Notes: generated by a model from the sequence alone, not told the origin. 64,000 nucleotides of DNA from CAISTG01 sp041666505 (GCA_041666505.1 JBAYGU010000001.1:1-64000); one strand, 5' to 3'. Positions 42,384 through 50,582 are shown, counted from the stretch's first letter. Program-made: numbers and translations.

Positions 42384-42737
42384 TTATTCTTGTGCAGGCT
42401 CTTGGGGAGCGGATTCCGCTTCTACGACCGGTTCTTCCATAACCGGAGCGACTTTGCCCTTGCCTTTCAAAGCATCCTTCAGGTTCTTGCCGGCTTTGAA
42501 TTTGGCAACGACTACCGTAGGAATCTTGATTTTTTCCTGCGGATTCCTCGGATTGATGCCTTCGCGGCCTTTACGCGCTCGAGCGGAAAAAGTGCCGAAG
42601 CCGGTCAATACGACTTCGTTGCCGGCTTTCATTTCAGCTGTCGTGATGTCAGTCAAAGCGCTTAATGCGGCTTCGGCTTGCGCCTTAGTAATGCCGACTT
42701 TGTCGGCGATTTTTTGCGCGAGTTCTGTTTTGTTCAT
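42384..42737 (-). CDS. HU-type DNA-binding protein with a C-terminal tail
   Basis: 117 residues. The HU/IHF fold is complete: MNKTELAQKIADKVGITKAQ, GNEVVLTGFGTFSARARKGREGINPRNPQ (the DNA-binding arm with its RNP proline) and a basic FKAGKNLKDALKG end. After residue 92 there is a 25-residue acidic Pro/Glu/Ala tail (PVMEEPVVEAE) not present in the 90-residue standard HU. It bends and compacts DNA. Confidence 0.95.
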   Translation of the reverse strand: MNKTELAQKIADKVGITKAQAEAALSALTDITTAEMKAGNEVVLTGFGTFSARARKGREGINPRNPQEKIKIPTVVVAKFKAGKNLKDALKGKGKVAPVMEEPVVEAESAPQEPAQE

Positions 42738-42750
42738 ATTGATATGAATT

Positions 42751-42790
42751 AATTAACATTGATAATTTCTAATTAACATTGATAATTTCA
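42751..42790. repeat. 20-bp tandem duplication at the end of ymdB
   Basis: AATTAACATTGATAATTTC is present twice in a row (42751-42770 and 42771-42790; last base differs). The second copy holds the final codons and stop of the phosphodiesterase gene, so its 3' end was duplicated. Confidence 0.85.
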
Positions 42791-43584
42791 TTGATTCTTT
42801 CGATTTTCACCGTCTTGCGGCTCTTCTCATCGATTTCCAGATATACCGCATTGAATGTCGCGACGCCCTGGGATGGCAGATCGTGTTTCTTCGATGATTG
42901 CCCTGTCTTCATGAAAAGATGGTAAATCTGCTGCTTATCAGCTCCGATTATCGAGTCGTAATATCCTACCATGCCGGCATCGGTTATGAATCCCGTGCCC
43001 TCAGGCAAGATCTTCTCATCAGCTGTCTGGATATGCGTGTGAGTGCCGAGAACAGCCGCAACTCTCCCGTCGAAATAATTGGCCAACGCCGCTTTTTCTG
43101 AAGTTGCTTCCGCATGAAAATCAACCAGATAAATTCCCTGCCTATCGGAGGATATTATCTTTTCTAAGGTCTTGAAAGGATCGTGCAAGATTTCTTTCTT
43201 CTCCCTTTCCCAGCCATAGAATACCTTACCCATTAAGTTTACCACATTTAGCTTAATTTCGCCAATACTGTACTCAATATGGCCCATACCGGCGAGCTTG
43301 GCTGCAAAATTAGCCGGCCGGATCAATTTATTTTCAGGATTTTCCAGCATCTCATCGCTGCCGCCCTTCTCCCAAATATGATTGCCGGAAGTAAACATAT
43401 CGACTCCAGCGTCTTTCATCTCATCTAATGTCTTCTGCGTCGCGCCGATGCCATGAGCCAGATTTTCCGCATTAGCGATGATCACATCGGGCTTATATTT
43501 ACTTTTTAACGTCGGCAAATAATCCCGCACCGCATTGCGGCCGATTTTTCCCACTATGTCTGCTATAAAAATAATTTTTATCAT
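42769..43584 (-). CDS. YmdB-type metallophosphoesterase
   Basis: 271 residues of the YmdB family, 2',3'-cyclic-nucleotide phosphodiesterases. Seen: IIFIADIVGKIGRNAV (metal Asp), NAENLAHGIG, TSGNHIWEK, YLVDFHAEATSEK, and LGTHTHIQTADEKILPEGTGFITDAGM with the metal histidines. In Bacillus the gene is linked to RNase Y and alters RNA turnover; here RNase Y lies 3 kb upstream in the same direction. It lies between HU and htpX genes on the minus strand. Confidence 0.93.
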   Translation of the reverse strand: MIKIIFIADIVGKIGRNAVRDYLPTLKSKYKPDVIIANAENLAHGIGATQKTLDEMKDAGVDMFTSGNHIWEKGGSDEMLENPENKLIRPANFAAKLAGMGHIEYSIGEIKLNVVNLMGKVFYGWEREKKEILHDPFKTLEKIISSDRQGIYLVDFHAEATSEKAALANYFDGRVAAVLGTHTHIQTADEKILPEGTGFITDAGMVGYYDSIIGADKQQIYHLFMKTGQSSKKHDLPSQGVATFNAVYLEIDEKSRKTVKIERINEIINVN

Positions 43585-43627
43585 GATTGAATTAATTCGT
43601 AATTTGAAATTCGTAATTCGTAATTGA

Positions 43628-44512
43628 CTATGCCATCGCTCTCAATTTCTTTATCCTGTCTTCAACTGGAGGGTGAGTGGAGAAAGCCCGTGCTAGAAAT
43701 TTTCCCGAGCCCTTGAAGGGATTGGAAATATACATATGCGCCGTGGCAGTCGAAGCGCTGGAAAGCACAGCCGGATCGGCAGAAATTTTTTCCAAAGCGC
43801 GGGCCAAGCCTTCCGGATAGCGAGTCAGAAGCGCTCCGGAAGCATCCGCCAAATATTCCCTGCGGCGGGAAACTGCAAGCTGAATAAGCTGGGCGATTAT
43901 CGGCGATAAAATTATTAAAATTATGCCGACAATCATTAGCCAATTTGCCCCGCTATTATTATCATCTTTCCTGCCCACGCCGAATAATGATCCGCGAAAA
44001 AAGAAATCAGCCATGATTGAAATCATGCCGACCAAGACGATCACGATCGTCATCAGCCTGATGTCATAATTCTTGACATGCGAAAGTTCATGCGCAATAA
44101 CGCCTTCCAGTTCCTCATTCTCCAAGCGATTGATGGCGCCGGCCGTAACGGCAATCGAGGCATGCCTGGGGTCGCGACCGGTAGCAAAAGCATTTATCGC
44201 TTCCTCTGGAATGACGTAAACTTTGGGTGATGGCAAACCGGCAGTAATGCAAAGATTCTCCACCATATTGCAGATATAAGGATTGTCGGTTTTTTCTACC
44301 AATTGCGCCTTGGCGCTCCACAAAGCCACTTTATCCCCGCCATAATAGGAAAACAGCGTCATAACCAATGAGACGATGGCCGCCAGAACCAGGGCGCTCG
44401 GACCGTAATTGAAATAATAGCCGATAAACCAGCCCAGTCCCAGGACGATGGCGATGAAAATTATGATTAGCGCCCAAGTCCGGCGCTTATTAGAATCGAT
44501 TTGATTATACAT
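43628..44512 (-). CDS. htpX: HtpX-like membrane zinc metalloprotease (M48)
   Basis: 294 residues. Two transmembrane helices near 14-30 and 37-55, the zinc motif HELSH (141-145) with flanking VIAHELSHVKNYD, two more hydrophobic segments (about 154-170 and 190-210), the third ligand Glu in REYLADASGA, and SNPFKGSG...STHPPVEDRIKKL at the end. It degrades misfolded membrane proteins. It usually stands next to lemA; here four small genes separate the two. Confidence 0.94.
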   Translation of the reverse strand: MYNQIDSNKRRTWALIIIFIAIVLGLGWFIGYYFNYGPSALVLAAIVSLVMTLFSYYGGDKVALWSAKAQLVEKTDNPYICNMVENLCITAGLPSPKVYVIPEEAINAFATGRDPRHASIAVTAGAINRLENEELEGVIAHELSHVKNYDIRLMTIVIVLVGMISIMADFFFRGSLFGVGRKDDNNSGANWLMIVGIILIILSPIIAQLIQLAVSRRREYLADASGALLTRYPEGLARALEKISADPAVLSSASTATAHMYISNPFKGSGKFLARAFSTHPPVEDRIKKLRAMA

Positions 44513-44540
44513 ACCTCTAATAAATTAAGAATTATAGATA

Positions 44541-44846
44541 TCAACTCCTTGCCAATATGGCAAAAGGTAATAAATAATTTTGTATCGCTTTCAAACTGAC
44601 TGAAAAATAATTACTATCAACGTAACAATCAGCAATAGCCTCACGCAAAATTCCCAATTCTCTGCTCCGTCCAAAATTACGACTATCAGTTAAAGTCAAA
44701 TCAATAAGCTCCAAAGCGCGTTCTAAGCAATTATTTCGATTTTCCAACTTATTCGTTTTCTCCCAATTGGCTGCGCGTGAAATTTCAGCTAATAAATTGC
44801 CTAATTGTTGCGGCAACGTCATTTGATGCCATTTTTCTTCTATCAT
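44541..44846 (-). CDS. Small helical protein beside DUF5674
   Basis: 101 residues, all-helical by appearance: MTLPQQLGNLLAEISRAANWEK, then RNNCLERALELIDLTL and RELGILREAIADCYV. I know similar small proteins in Patescibacteria but no assigned role; the helix pattern recalls HEPN-type proteins without a clear R-x4-6-H motif. It overlaps the DUF5674 gene by 4 bp, so the two are coupled as in toxin-antitoxin pairs (inference). Confidence 0.7.
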   Translation of the reverse strand: MIEEKWHQMTLPQQLGNLLAEISRAANWEKTNKLENRNNCLERALELIDLTLTDSRNFGRSRELGILREAIADCYVDSNYFSVSLKAIQNYLLPFAILARS

Positions 44847-45187
44847 AAAACTATTTTTTCAAATATTTCAAAAATCTTCTTCCTAATTTCCGGCAATTGA
44901 ATTTCCGTCGAGCGATTATTATCTTTGGGTCTGATATTAATCAGAGAATCATAAATTAATATGCTGTCCGCTGGGTTATCAGGATAAATATTAAAACCCC
45001 ACAAATCTACCTGCCGGCTTCCCTTAGCCAATAATAGCTGCTCTCCATCAGCATGAAATTCCCCGCCGATAGCCAAAATACCTAGATTAATATCGGCAAC
45101 AGCCTTGACCATTTCGCCATAGCTTTCTTCTGCCAGTTTCCTTACTTCCGCCCAAGTTATTTGATTTTCGACTATTATTATATTCAT
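44843..45187 (-). CDS. DUF5674 family protein
   Basis: 114 residues with the family core VKAVADINLGILAIGGEFHADGEQLLLAKGSRQVDLWGFN and SLINIRPKDNNRS. The compact fold with conserved His and Asp/Glu suggests an enzyme or binding protein; function unknown. It overlaps the downstream helical gene by 4 bp. The pair lies between a nucleotidyltransferase remnant and htpX. Confidence 0.82.
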   Translation of the reverse strand: MNIIIVENQITWAEVRKLAEESYGEMVKAVADINLGILAIGGEFHADGEQLLLAKGSRQVDLWGFNIYPDNPADSILIYDSLINIRPKDNNRSTEIQLPEIRKKIFEIFEKIVL

Positions 45188-45251
45188 AAATTATATAGTA
45201 TTTGCCTGCCATTTACTTAACAATATCTTAGCAAAAATAGGCCAAAAAATC

Positions 45252-45276
45252 AAAAGCCCGTCCTTTTCAGACGGGC
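45252..45276 (-). terminator. Terminator after the split nucleotidyltransferase
   Basis: GCCCGTC / GACGGGC (45256-45276), 7-nt loop, U-rich sequence following on the minus strand. Confidence 0.8.
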
Positions 45277-45284
45277 GGATAATA

Positions 45285-45644
45285 TCATACTTCAAATGAA
45301 ATGGCGACTTGTCTCGCGAATCGGTAAAAACGATCCGCCTCTAATTTAAGTTTTGAAATCACCTGCCGATATCCATCTTCATTTGGATGTCTTAATTGAT
45401 CTGCAAAATCTGCGTTATATTGGCTGTCACAGCCAACCAACTCACGGAATAATTGGGGCAAGCCGAATTCTTCATGGCCAATCAAATCCAAATATTTTTC
45501 AATAACCAAATTTCTGGAATCATTCTCCATATCACAGCCACGCAAAGTCAGTACTTTTCTGGCTATATGAATCGGCGATTCCAGCATTTTCTGAAAATAT
45601 TTATGTTGAGCTGGCGCAGACATCGTATCTTGACTCTTGATCAT
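45285..45644 (-). CDS. C-terminal helical part of a split MNT gene, or a separate HEPN-like protein
   Basis: 119 residues, helical (HKYFQKMLESPIHIARKVLTL, NLVIEKYLDLIGHEEFGLPQLFREL, VISKLKLEADRFYRFARQVA). It overlaps the nucleotidyltransferase fragment by 44 bp in another frame and has no SD of its own. Joined, the two frames would give a protein of about 183 residues, a normal size for a nucleotidyltransferase-domain protein. I favour a frameshifted single gene; a genuine two-gene module is possible. Confidence 0.55.
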   Translation of the reverse strand: MIKSQDTMSAPAQHKYFQKMLESPIHIARKVLTLRGCDMENDSRNLVIEKYLDLIGHEEFGLPQLFRELVGCDSQYNADFADQLRHPNEDGYRQVISKLKLEADRFYRFARQVAISFEV

Positions 45645-45834
45645 AAACTACTAAAAAATCAAGATCACTACGCCGATTATGACAGCCCCAAAGGACCGAA
45701 CCAAACAATAATCCGCCATGAATGTCTTTATTGCCGATGATTTCCGCCTTCATAATATCGGCTAAATCATCAAATGATGATAATTCCGGTACCCTTTTGC
45801 CAGCAATATCTTCCCAACTGAAGACTTTTCCCAT
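45601..45834 (-). CDS. Minimal nucleotidyltransferase domain, truncated by frame change
   Basis: 77 residues from the ATG at 45834, which has AAAGGAGAGG before it. Seen: GGLLFGSVLWGCHNRRSDLDFLVVYD with the GS pair (45-46) and metal Asp residues D57 and D59. The frame then ends after 12 further residues, before the third acidic strand that such enzymes need. The adjoining frame (45285-45644) continues with helices. It is therefore probably a broken MNT antitoxin-like gene. It has a good promoter at 45892-45920. Confidence 0.65.
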   Translation of the reverse strand: MGKVFSWEDIAGKRVPELSSFDDLADIMKAEIIGNKDIHGGLLFGSVLWGCHNRRSDLDFLVVYDQESRYDVCASST

Positions 45835-45891
45835 TTTTCCTCTCCTTTCGTTTAACTTATTTGACTTAAATGTTAATGGACGATTCAAATC

Positions 45892-45920
45892 AGTATAGCA
45901 AATAAAAACAAAATTGTCAA
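45892..45920 (-). promoter_or_regulatory. Promoter of the nucleotidyltransferase gene
   Basis: TTGACA (45915-45920), 17 bp, TATACT (45892-45897) on the minus strand, abutting the lemA terminator. Confidence 0.65.
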
Positions 45921-45953
45921 AAATCAAAAGCCCCGGACAAACCGAGGCTTTTG
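45918..45953 (-). terminator. Terminator of lemA
   Basis: AAAAGCC(T)CGG pairs with CCGG(G)GCTTTT (45926-45953) on the minus strand, followed by GAUUUUUG. Confidence 0.8.
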
Positions 45954-45966
45954 TGGAGTATTTTTT

Positions 45967-46524
45967 TTAAAACTTAACCTGCACGACTTCTTTTTCTCCA
46001 GCGGAGGCTTCGAAGAAATCATATTTCTTAAATTTCAGCATGCCGTTGATGATATTGGTCGGGAAGACCTGGATCATGGTGTTGAAATCACGGACGTTGC
46101 CATTATAGAAGCGGCGAGCGGCCTGGATCTTGTTTTCCGTGTCTGAGAGCTCATCCTGCAATTTCAGGAAATTGGTATTGGCCTTCAAATCCGGATAGCT
46201 TTCCGCCAAGGCGAAAATCGATTTCAATGTCTGGGACAGCGCGTTCTCGGCTTGGGCCTTGTTGGCGGCCGAGCCGTCAACAGACATGGCGCTGTTTCTC
46301 GCCTCGATCACTTTCTGCAAAGTGCCCTGTTCGTGCGCGGCATAACCCTTGACCGTTTCCACCAGATTGGGAATTAGGTCATAGCGGCGCTTGAGCTGGA
46401 CATCGATGTCTGACCATGCCTCATCGGTGCGATTCTTGGCTCTGATCAAGCCGTTGTAGACTAAGACTAACCACACTGCAATAATCGCGATTATGGCGAT
46501 TACTATCCACCAGATGTTTGACAT
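45967..46524 (-). CDS. lemA: LemA family membrane protein
   Basis: 185 residues: one N-terminal transmembrane helix (about 5-24, N-terminus outside), then the LemA helical bundle with NGLIRAKNRTDEAWSDIDVQLKRRYDLIPNLVETVKGYA and ARRFYNGNVRDFNTMIQVFPTNI. The function is unsettled; lemA usually neighbours htpX-type proteases. Here four small genes and two terminators stand between them. A 20-bp perfect palindrome (46542-46561) lies upstream. Confidence 0.94.
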   Translation of the reverse strand: MSNIWWIVIAIIAIIAVWLVLVYNGLIRAKNRTDEAWSDIDVQLKRRYDLIPNLVETVKGYAAHEQGTLQKVIEARNSAMSVDGSAANKAQAENALSQTLKSIFALAESYPDLKANTNFLKLQDELSDTENKIQAARRFYNGNVRDFNTMIQVFPTNIINGMLKFKKYDFFEASAGEKEVVQVKF

Positions 46525-46577
46525 AGGATTTTTTAATATTTAATATTCAATATTGAATATTGATAATACTCAAAATT

Positions 46578-48104
46578 TTATCTTGCATATTCAACCACTC
46601 TCTTCTCCCTAATGACATTGACTTTGATTTCGCCCGGATATTTGAGTTCGGCTTCGATCTTTTCGGCGATATCCTTGGCCATCTTGATGGCGCCCAAATC
46701 ATCGATCTGATCAGGCGTGACAAAGACGCGGACTTCCCGGCCGGCGGCAATAGCATAGACTTTTTCCACGCCGGTGAAAGACAAGGCGATTTTCTCCAAT
46801 TCCTCCAACCGTTGCAGATAATTCTCGTAAGAATCCTTGCGAGCGCCTTCACGAGCGCCGCTAATGGCATCTGCCACCTTGACGATGACCGCTTCCAAAG
46901 TCGACGGCTTGTCATTATGATGCTCGAAGACGCCGACAATGACATCATCCTGCACATTGAATTTCTTACAGATGTCGCGGCCGATTTCCGGATGAGTTCC
47001 GGCAACTTCATGATCGACAGCCTTGCCAATATCATGTAGTAAGCCTGATTTCTTGGCCACAGCCACATTAGCGCCCAGTTCCTCCGCCAACATGCCGGAA
47101 AGAATCGCCACTTCAGTGGAATGATTCAAAATATTCTGGCCATAAGATGTCCTGTATTTTAAACGGCCCAAAATCTGGACTAATTTCGGATCTAATCCGG
47201 CGATACCGAGTTCATAAACAGCATTCTCACCGGCTTTCTTTATTTCGACCGCCAATTCCTGTTTGGCTTCTGCAATAGTTTCTTCTATCCGTCCCGGATG
47301 GATGCGGCCGTCAAAAATCAATTTTTCAATCGCCCGCTTGGCCACTTGGCGCCTGATCGGAGAGAATGATGAAAGAGTTATGGCTTGAGGCGTGTCATCA
47401 ATAATAATTTCTACGCCGGTCAGCTGCTCTATTGTCTTAATATTTCTGCCTTCACGGCCGATGATCCTGCCCTTCATTTCGTCTGACGGCAAAGATACGG
47501 TCGATGACGTGGTTTCTGCGGCATGGCTCGAAGCGCAACGCTCAATGACGACAGACAAGACTTCCTTAGCTTTCTTCTCAAACTCATCGGATGCGCCCTC
47601 TTCCAATTTCTTGATGCGCTGCACCAGATTTTCCGCAATCATCTTTTCTGCGTTGTCCATCAAGATCTTTTCTGCTTCCGGCTTGGTGAAGCCGGCAATT
47701 TTTTCTAATTTCGCCAACTGATCCTCTTTGATCTTCTGGATTTCTTCTTTCGATTTGATGATCTTTTCTGCCTTGTCGGCTAAATCAGTTTTTTGATTCT
47801 CCAGATCCAACAGCTTCTGGTCGAACATTGTTTCGCGCTTTTCCAATCTAGTCTTAGCGCCTTCCATTTCCACTTTGACTTGTTTGGCTTCAACTTTGGC
47901 ATCCTCAATTATCTTGATTGATTTTTCCTGCGAAGCCAAAAGCATTTCCTTCTGCTTCGCTTTAGCCTCAACGATCATTTTTTCCACTTTCGCCTCGATG
48001 CTATCCTTCCGTTTCTGCGCCCAGGATTTGCGTACCAAATAGCCTCCGGTCATGCCGATGGCGAATGTAATGATGGCAATTACTGCCGAAATGATTATTT
48101 CCAT
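46578..48104 (-). CDS. rny: Ribonuclease Y
   Basis: 508 residues: N-terminal transmembrane helix (about 4-22), a coiled coil to about 195, a KH domain with GRIIGREGRNIKTIEQLTGVEIIID, and an HD domain with HSTEVAILSG, LLHDIGKAVDHE and GVFEHHNDKPSTLEAVIVKVADAIS. It is a membrane-bound endonuclease that starts mRNA decay. Length is near 520, as usual. An AAGGAGAT SD precedes the ATG. It has its own promoter and an unusually long, structured leader (about 265 nt) with a terminator-like hairpin, suggesting controlled expression. Confidence 0.95.
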   Translation of the reverse strand: MEIIISAVIAIITFAIGMTGGYLVRKSWAQKRKDSIEAKVEKMIVEAKAKQKEMLLASQEKSIKIIEDAKVEAKQVKVEMEGAKTRLEKRETMFDQKLLDLENQKTDLADKAEKIIKSKEEIQKIKEDQLAKLEKIAGFTKPEAEKILMDNAEKMIAENLVQRIKKLEEGASDEFEKKAKEVLSVVIERCASSHAAETTSSTVSLPSDEMKGRIIGREGRNIKTIEQLTGVEIIIDDTPQAITLSSFSPIRRQVAKRAIEKLIFDGRIHPGRIEETIAEAKQELAVEIKKAGENAVYELGIAGLDPKLVQILGRLKYRTSYGQNILNHSTEVAILSGMLAEELGANVAVAKKSGLLHDIGKAVDHEVAGTHPEIGRDICKKFNVQDDVIVGVFEHHNDKPSTLEAVIVKVADAISGAREGARKDSYENYLQRLEELEKIALSFTGVEKVYAIAAGREVRVFVTPDQIDDLGAIKMAKDIAEKIEAELKYPGEIKVNVIREKRVVEYAR

Positions 48105-48377
48105 ATATCTCCTTCATGCTGAAAAGGAGAATTTCTGAGCGTGCTTACGCGGTGCTGTCCTGCCGTTTCAAATACGGCGATGAAATGAGAGGTTATTTAC
48201 CGAATTGGCAATAAAAATACACGGCTTTAATCGCCGTTTTTAACGCTATTTAACTTTTGCTGAGACTTTCGGTAAAGAGTTTTCATGAGATTAATTCGCT
48301 AAAATTGGACAAAAAACCGCATAACGCCATGCCATCAGAAATTCCGCTGTTTCTACATTATTATTAATACTGCATTC
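48105..48377 (-). other. Long structured leader of rny
   Basis: 329 bases separate rny from clpP. From the promoter at 48378-48406 the RNA first meets GCAT...ATGC followed by GGUUUUUUG (about 48303-48330), a terminator-like signal only 45-70 nt from the start. Further on come hairpins ACGGC...GCCGT with a U-rich tail (about 48220-48243) and GCCGT...ACGGC (about 48163-48180), and finally the SD. No open reading frame or known riboswitch is visible. Confidence 0.55.
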
Positions 48378-48406
48378 ATTATATCAATAAATACTGCAAT
48401 AGTCAA
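48378..48406 (-). promoter_or_regulatory. Promoter of rny
   Basis: TTGACT (48401-48406), 17 bp, TATAAT (48378-48383) on the minus strand, starting 27 bp after the clpP stop codon. Confidence 0.7.
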
Positions 48407-48433
48407 TTACAAAGAATCACTACATTTTGCGGG

Positions 48434-49009
48434 TTATTTAACGATTTTATCGATTACGCCGTAATCGATCGCCTCTTCGGACGACATGAAGTAATCGCGA
48501 TCGGTATCTTTCTCTATCTGGGCCAAGGTCTTATTGGTATGCTTGGTCAAAATCTTATCCAACTTGCTTTTGACTTTCAGGATATGCTCGGCGCGGATCT
48601 TGATATCGGTCGCCTGTCCTTCGGCTCCGCCCATAACCTGATGGATCATAATCTCGGAATTAGGCAAGCTCAATCTTTTGCCTTTGGCGCCGCCAGCGAG
48701 AATGACCGCCGCCATGGAAGCGGCCGTACCGACGCAAATCGTCGAGACATCAGCCTTGACGTGCTGCATCGTATCGTAAATGGCCAGGCCAGCAGAGACT
48801 GAGCCGCCAGGTGAATTGATGTATAATTTAATGTCTGTCTTGCCATCTTCGCTGTCCAAAAACAACAGCTGGGCGATGACCGTATTGGCGACAGCGTCAT
48901 CGATCGGCGAGCCCAAGAAAATTATGCGATCCTTAAGCAGGCGCGAATAGATGTCATAAGCACGCTCGCCTTGCGAAGTTTTTTCTAGAACTGTCGGGAT
49001 CAAGTACAT
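48434..49009 (-). CDS. clpP: ATP-dependent Clp protease proteolytic subunit
   Basis: 191 residues. Catalytic triad: S98 (GTAASMAAVILA), H123 (EIMIHQVMGGAEGQ) and an Asp near 172 (DRDYFMSSEEA). The opening IPTVLEKTSQGERAYDIYSRLLKDRIIFLG and YINSPGGSVSAGLAIYDTM are standard. Odd context: its ATG lies 3 nt after the hicA stop, so it is read from the hicB-hicA transcript. Clp proteases are known to degrade antitoxins, which makes the linkage meaningful (inference). Confidence 0.96.
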   Translation of the reverse strand: MYLIPTVLEKTSQGERAYDIYSRLLKDRIIFLGSPIDDAVANTVIAQLLFLDSEDGKTDIKLYINSPGGSVSAGLAIYDTMQHVKADVSTICVGTAASMAAVILAGGAKGKRLSLPNSEIMIHQVMGGAEGQATDIKIRAEHILKVKSKLDKILTKHTNKTLAQIEKDTDRDYFMSSEEAIDYGVIDKIVK

Positions 49010-49012
49010 AAA

Positions 49013-49240
49013 TTATCTGTTTAATAATTCAAAATATCTCTCGCGGCTGATGCCGGCTGTGCGCAATAAATTCCTAATTATAAAAACCGGAACCTCATCA
49101 TACCTCGGAATGACCAAAGGACGAAAAGCGCCGGCCCTAATATATATAATATGATCGCCTTTTGTGCGGCTGTATACAAAACCTTCAACCAAGAAAATAT
49201 CGCAAAGCTTGATATAGCTGATGGGCGACATTTTCGGCAT
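49013..49240 (-). CDS. hicA: HicA-type mRNA interferase toxin
   Basis: 75 residues with the HicA double-stranded-RNA-binding-like fold: a first helix (SPISYIKLCDIFLVEGF), the catalytic histidine in KGDHIIYIR, and PRYDEVPVFIIRNLLRTAGISRERYFELL at the end. HicA cuts mRNA when free. It lies 3 nt after hicB and 3 nt before clpP. Confidence 0.87.
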   Translation of the reverse strand: MPKMSPISYIKLCDIFLVEGFVYSRTKGDHIIYIRAGAFRPLVIPRYDEVPVFIIRNLLRTAGISRERYFELLNR

Positions 49241-49243
49241 AAA

Positions 49244-49513
49244 TTAAATGGCCAGCTTCATTTTTTCGTAAGCAATGATTTCCGGCGCCTGCCAAAAACG
49301 GTCAAAAATGAATCCTGACTCCTTTAAAATACTGTCCAAGGTGCCGAGTTTTTCCGCCTCTTCAAAAAATAATTCTATTGCCTCGGTCAAATTATTCCTG
49401 GCTGATTCGACAGTAACGCCGCAAGATGAAATATCCAATTGCGGCGCGTAAGCGACAAATTTATCGCCCTCCTGCCAAATTTCACTATTAAATTGTATAT
49501 TAGTGTTTGCCAT
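49244..49513 (-). CDS. hicB: HicB-type antitoxin
   Basis: 89 residues from the ATG at 49513. The HicB core is visible: FNSEIWQEGDKFVAYAPQLDISSCGVTVESARNNLTEAIELFFEEAE. No C-terminal DNA-binding domain is obvious in the short tail (FDRFWQAPEIIAYEKMKLAI), so autoregulation may need the complex or another factor. The promoter overlaps the end of nrnA, and the leader is about 15 nt. hicB comes before hicA, the order opposite to the classical hicA-hicB. Confidence 0.85.
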   Translation of the reverse strand: MANTNIQFNSEIWQEGDKFVAYAPQLDISSCGVTVESARNNLTEAIELFFEEAEKLGTLDSILKESGFIFDRFWQAPEIIAYEKMKLAI

Positions 49514-49534
49514 AATTATTGGTTCATTAATTAC

Positions 49535-49563
49535 AATATAATCTTTTCCCGCTATTATGTCAA
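49535..49563 (-). promoter_or_regulatory. Promoter of hicB-hicA-clpP
   Basis: TTGACA (49558-49563), 17 bp, TATATT (49535-49540) on the minus strand, overlapping the last codons of nrnA. Confidence 0.65.
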
Positions 49564-50513
49564 ATGACAATCAGTTCCCCATCCTTTTCAACCACCTGCC
49601 AATTGACGGTAAAGCCTGAGGCTTTTTTGTGGCCGCCGCCGCCGAATTGCGAGCAAAAAGCCAACAAGTCGATATCTTCCCGCTTGGTGCGCCAGCTGGC
49701 CTTGACCCGGTTCGGGCTGATGCGGAAAAGCGCCGTCGCGTTGACATCGACTATGGCATTTAGGAAATTCGCCAAACCGTCGAGCTCGTCTTCCTTGACC
49801 CGGTGATTCTTAAAATCATCATCGAAGATATAAGTATAAGCGATATTCAATTCCTTATTGAATTTTATCCGCGACAGGATTTCTCCCCACAGCCGCAAGC
49901 CCTCAATCGTCTTATTCCTGACGACATAATTGAAGATCTGATGTATCTTGATGCCGACTTTTATCAGCTCGGATGCAATCTTGATCGTTTCGCTTTTAGT
50001 CGTATTATGGATGAAGCCGGAAGTGTCACCCAAGATGCCGGCCAGAAGATTGGTCGCCACGCGCTTATCGATCGGATAACCGATAGCCAGAAAATAATTA
50101 TAAGCGATCTCGCAAGTCGAGCTGGCCTTGGCATCAATCAAATTCACTAAACCATAAGAGTTATTGGAAATATGATGATCAATATTTAAAATTGCCTTTC
50201 CCTTGAATAGCTCCTCATCCAAGCGGGTATTGCTGATCGAGCCGCAGTCGAGAAAAAAATACAAATCCCAACGTTCGTCAAAAACGCTCTTATCGCAAGT
50301 TACTTCATCAATGCCTGGCATGAAATGCAGGTACGACGGTGCTATATCAGCTGTATAGACTTTTACCTCTTTGCCTAGTGATTTTAAGTAAATATAAAAG
50401 CTCAAATTGGCGCCCAAAGTATCCTCATCCGGCCGTTGATGGCCGATGAGCAGAATCCTTTGCGAGCGCAATAGCAACTGATCAATTTGTCGATAAATAT
50501 CTGTCATAAACAA
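49560..50513 (-). CDS. DHH-family oligoribonuclease / pAp phosphatase (NrnA-like)
   Basis: 317 residues. DHH domain: GHQRPDEDTLGANL (metal residues; usual H-x-DPDGDA), FFLDCGSI, and IDHHISNNSYG (DHH 112-114). DHHA1 domain: the glycine-rich FGGGGHKKASGFTV. It removes short RNA fragments and pAp at the end of RNA decay, working downstream of RNase Y. A second ATG two codons on is possible. The gene overlaps the hicB promoter at its 3' end. Confidence 0.9.
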   Translation of the reverse strand: MFMTDIYRQIDQLLLRSQRILLIGHQRPDEDTLGANLSFYIYLKSLGKEVKVYTADIAPSYLHFMPGIDEVTCDKSVFDERWDLYFFLDCGSISNTRLDEELFKGKAILNIDHHISNNSYGLVNLIDAKASSTCEIAYNYFLAIGYPIDKRVATNLLAGILGDTSGFIHNTTKSETIKIASELIKVGIKIHQIFNYVVRNKTIEGLRLWGEILSRIKFNKELNIAYTYIFDDDFKNHRVKEDELDGLANFLNAIVDVNATALFRISPNRVKASWRTKREDIDLLAFCSQFGGGGHKKASGFTVNWQVVEKDGELIVI

Positions 50514-50582
50514 TTCATCAGCTTAACTTATTATCGGTATTCTGTCAAACTAATAATTATGATATAATTTACTTATTAGATA

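Noticed and set aside
42751..42790. Iteron-like origin or operator
   Set aside because: Only two 20-bp copies are present and they include the ymdB stop codon, so a simple local duplication explains them.
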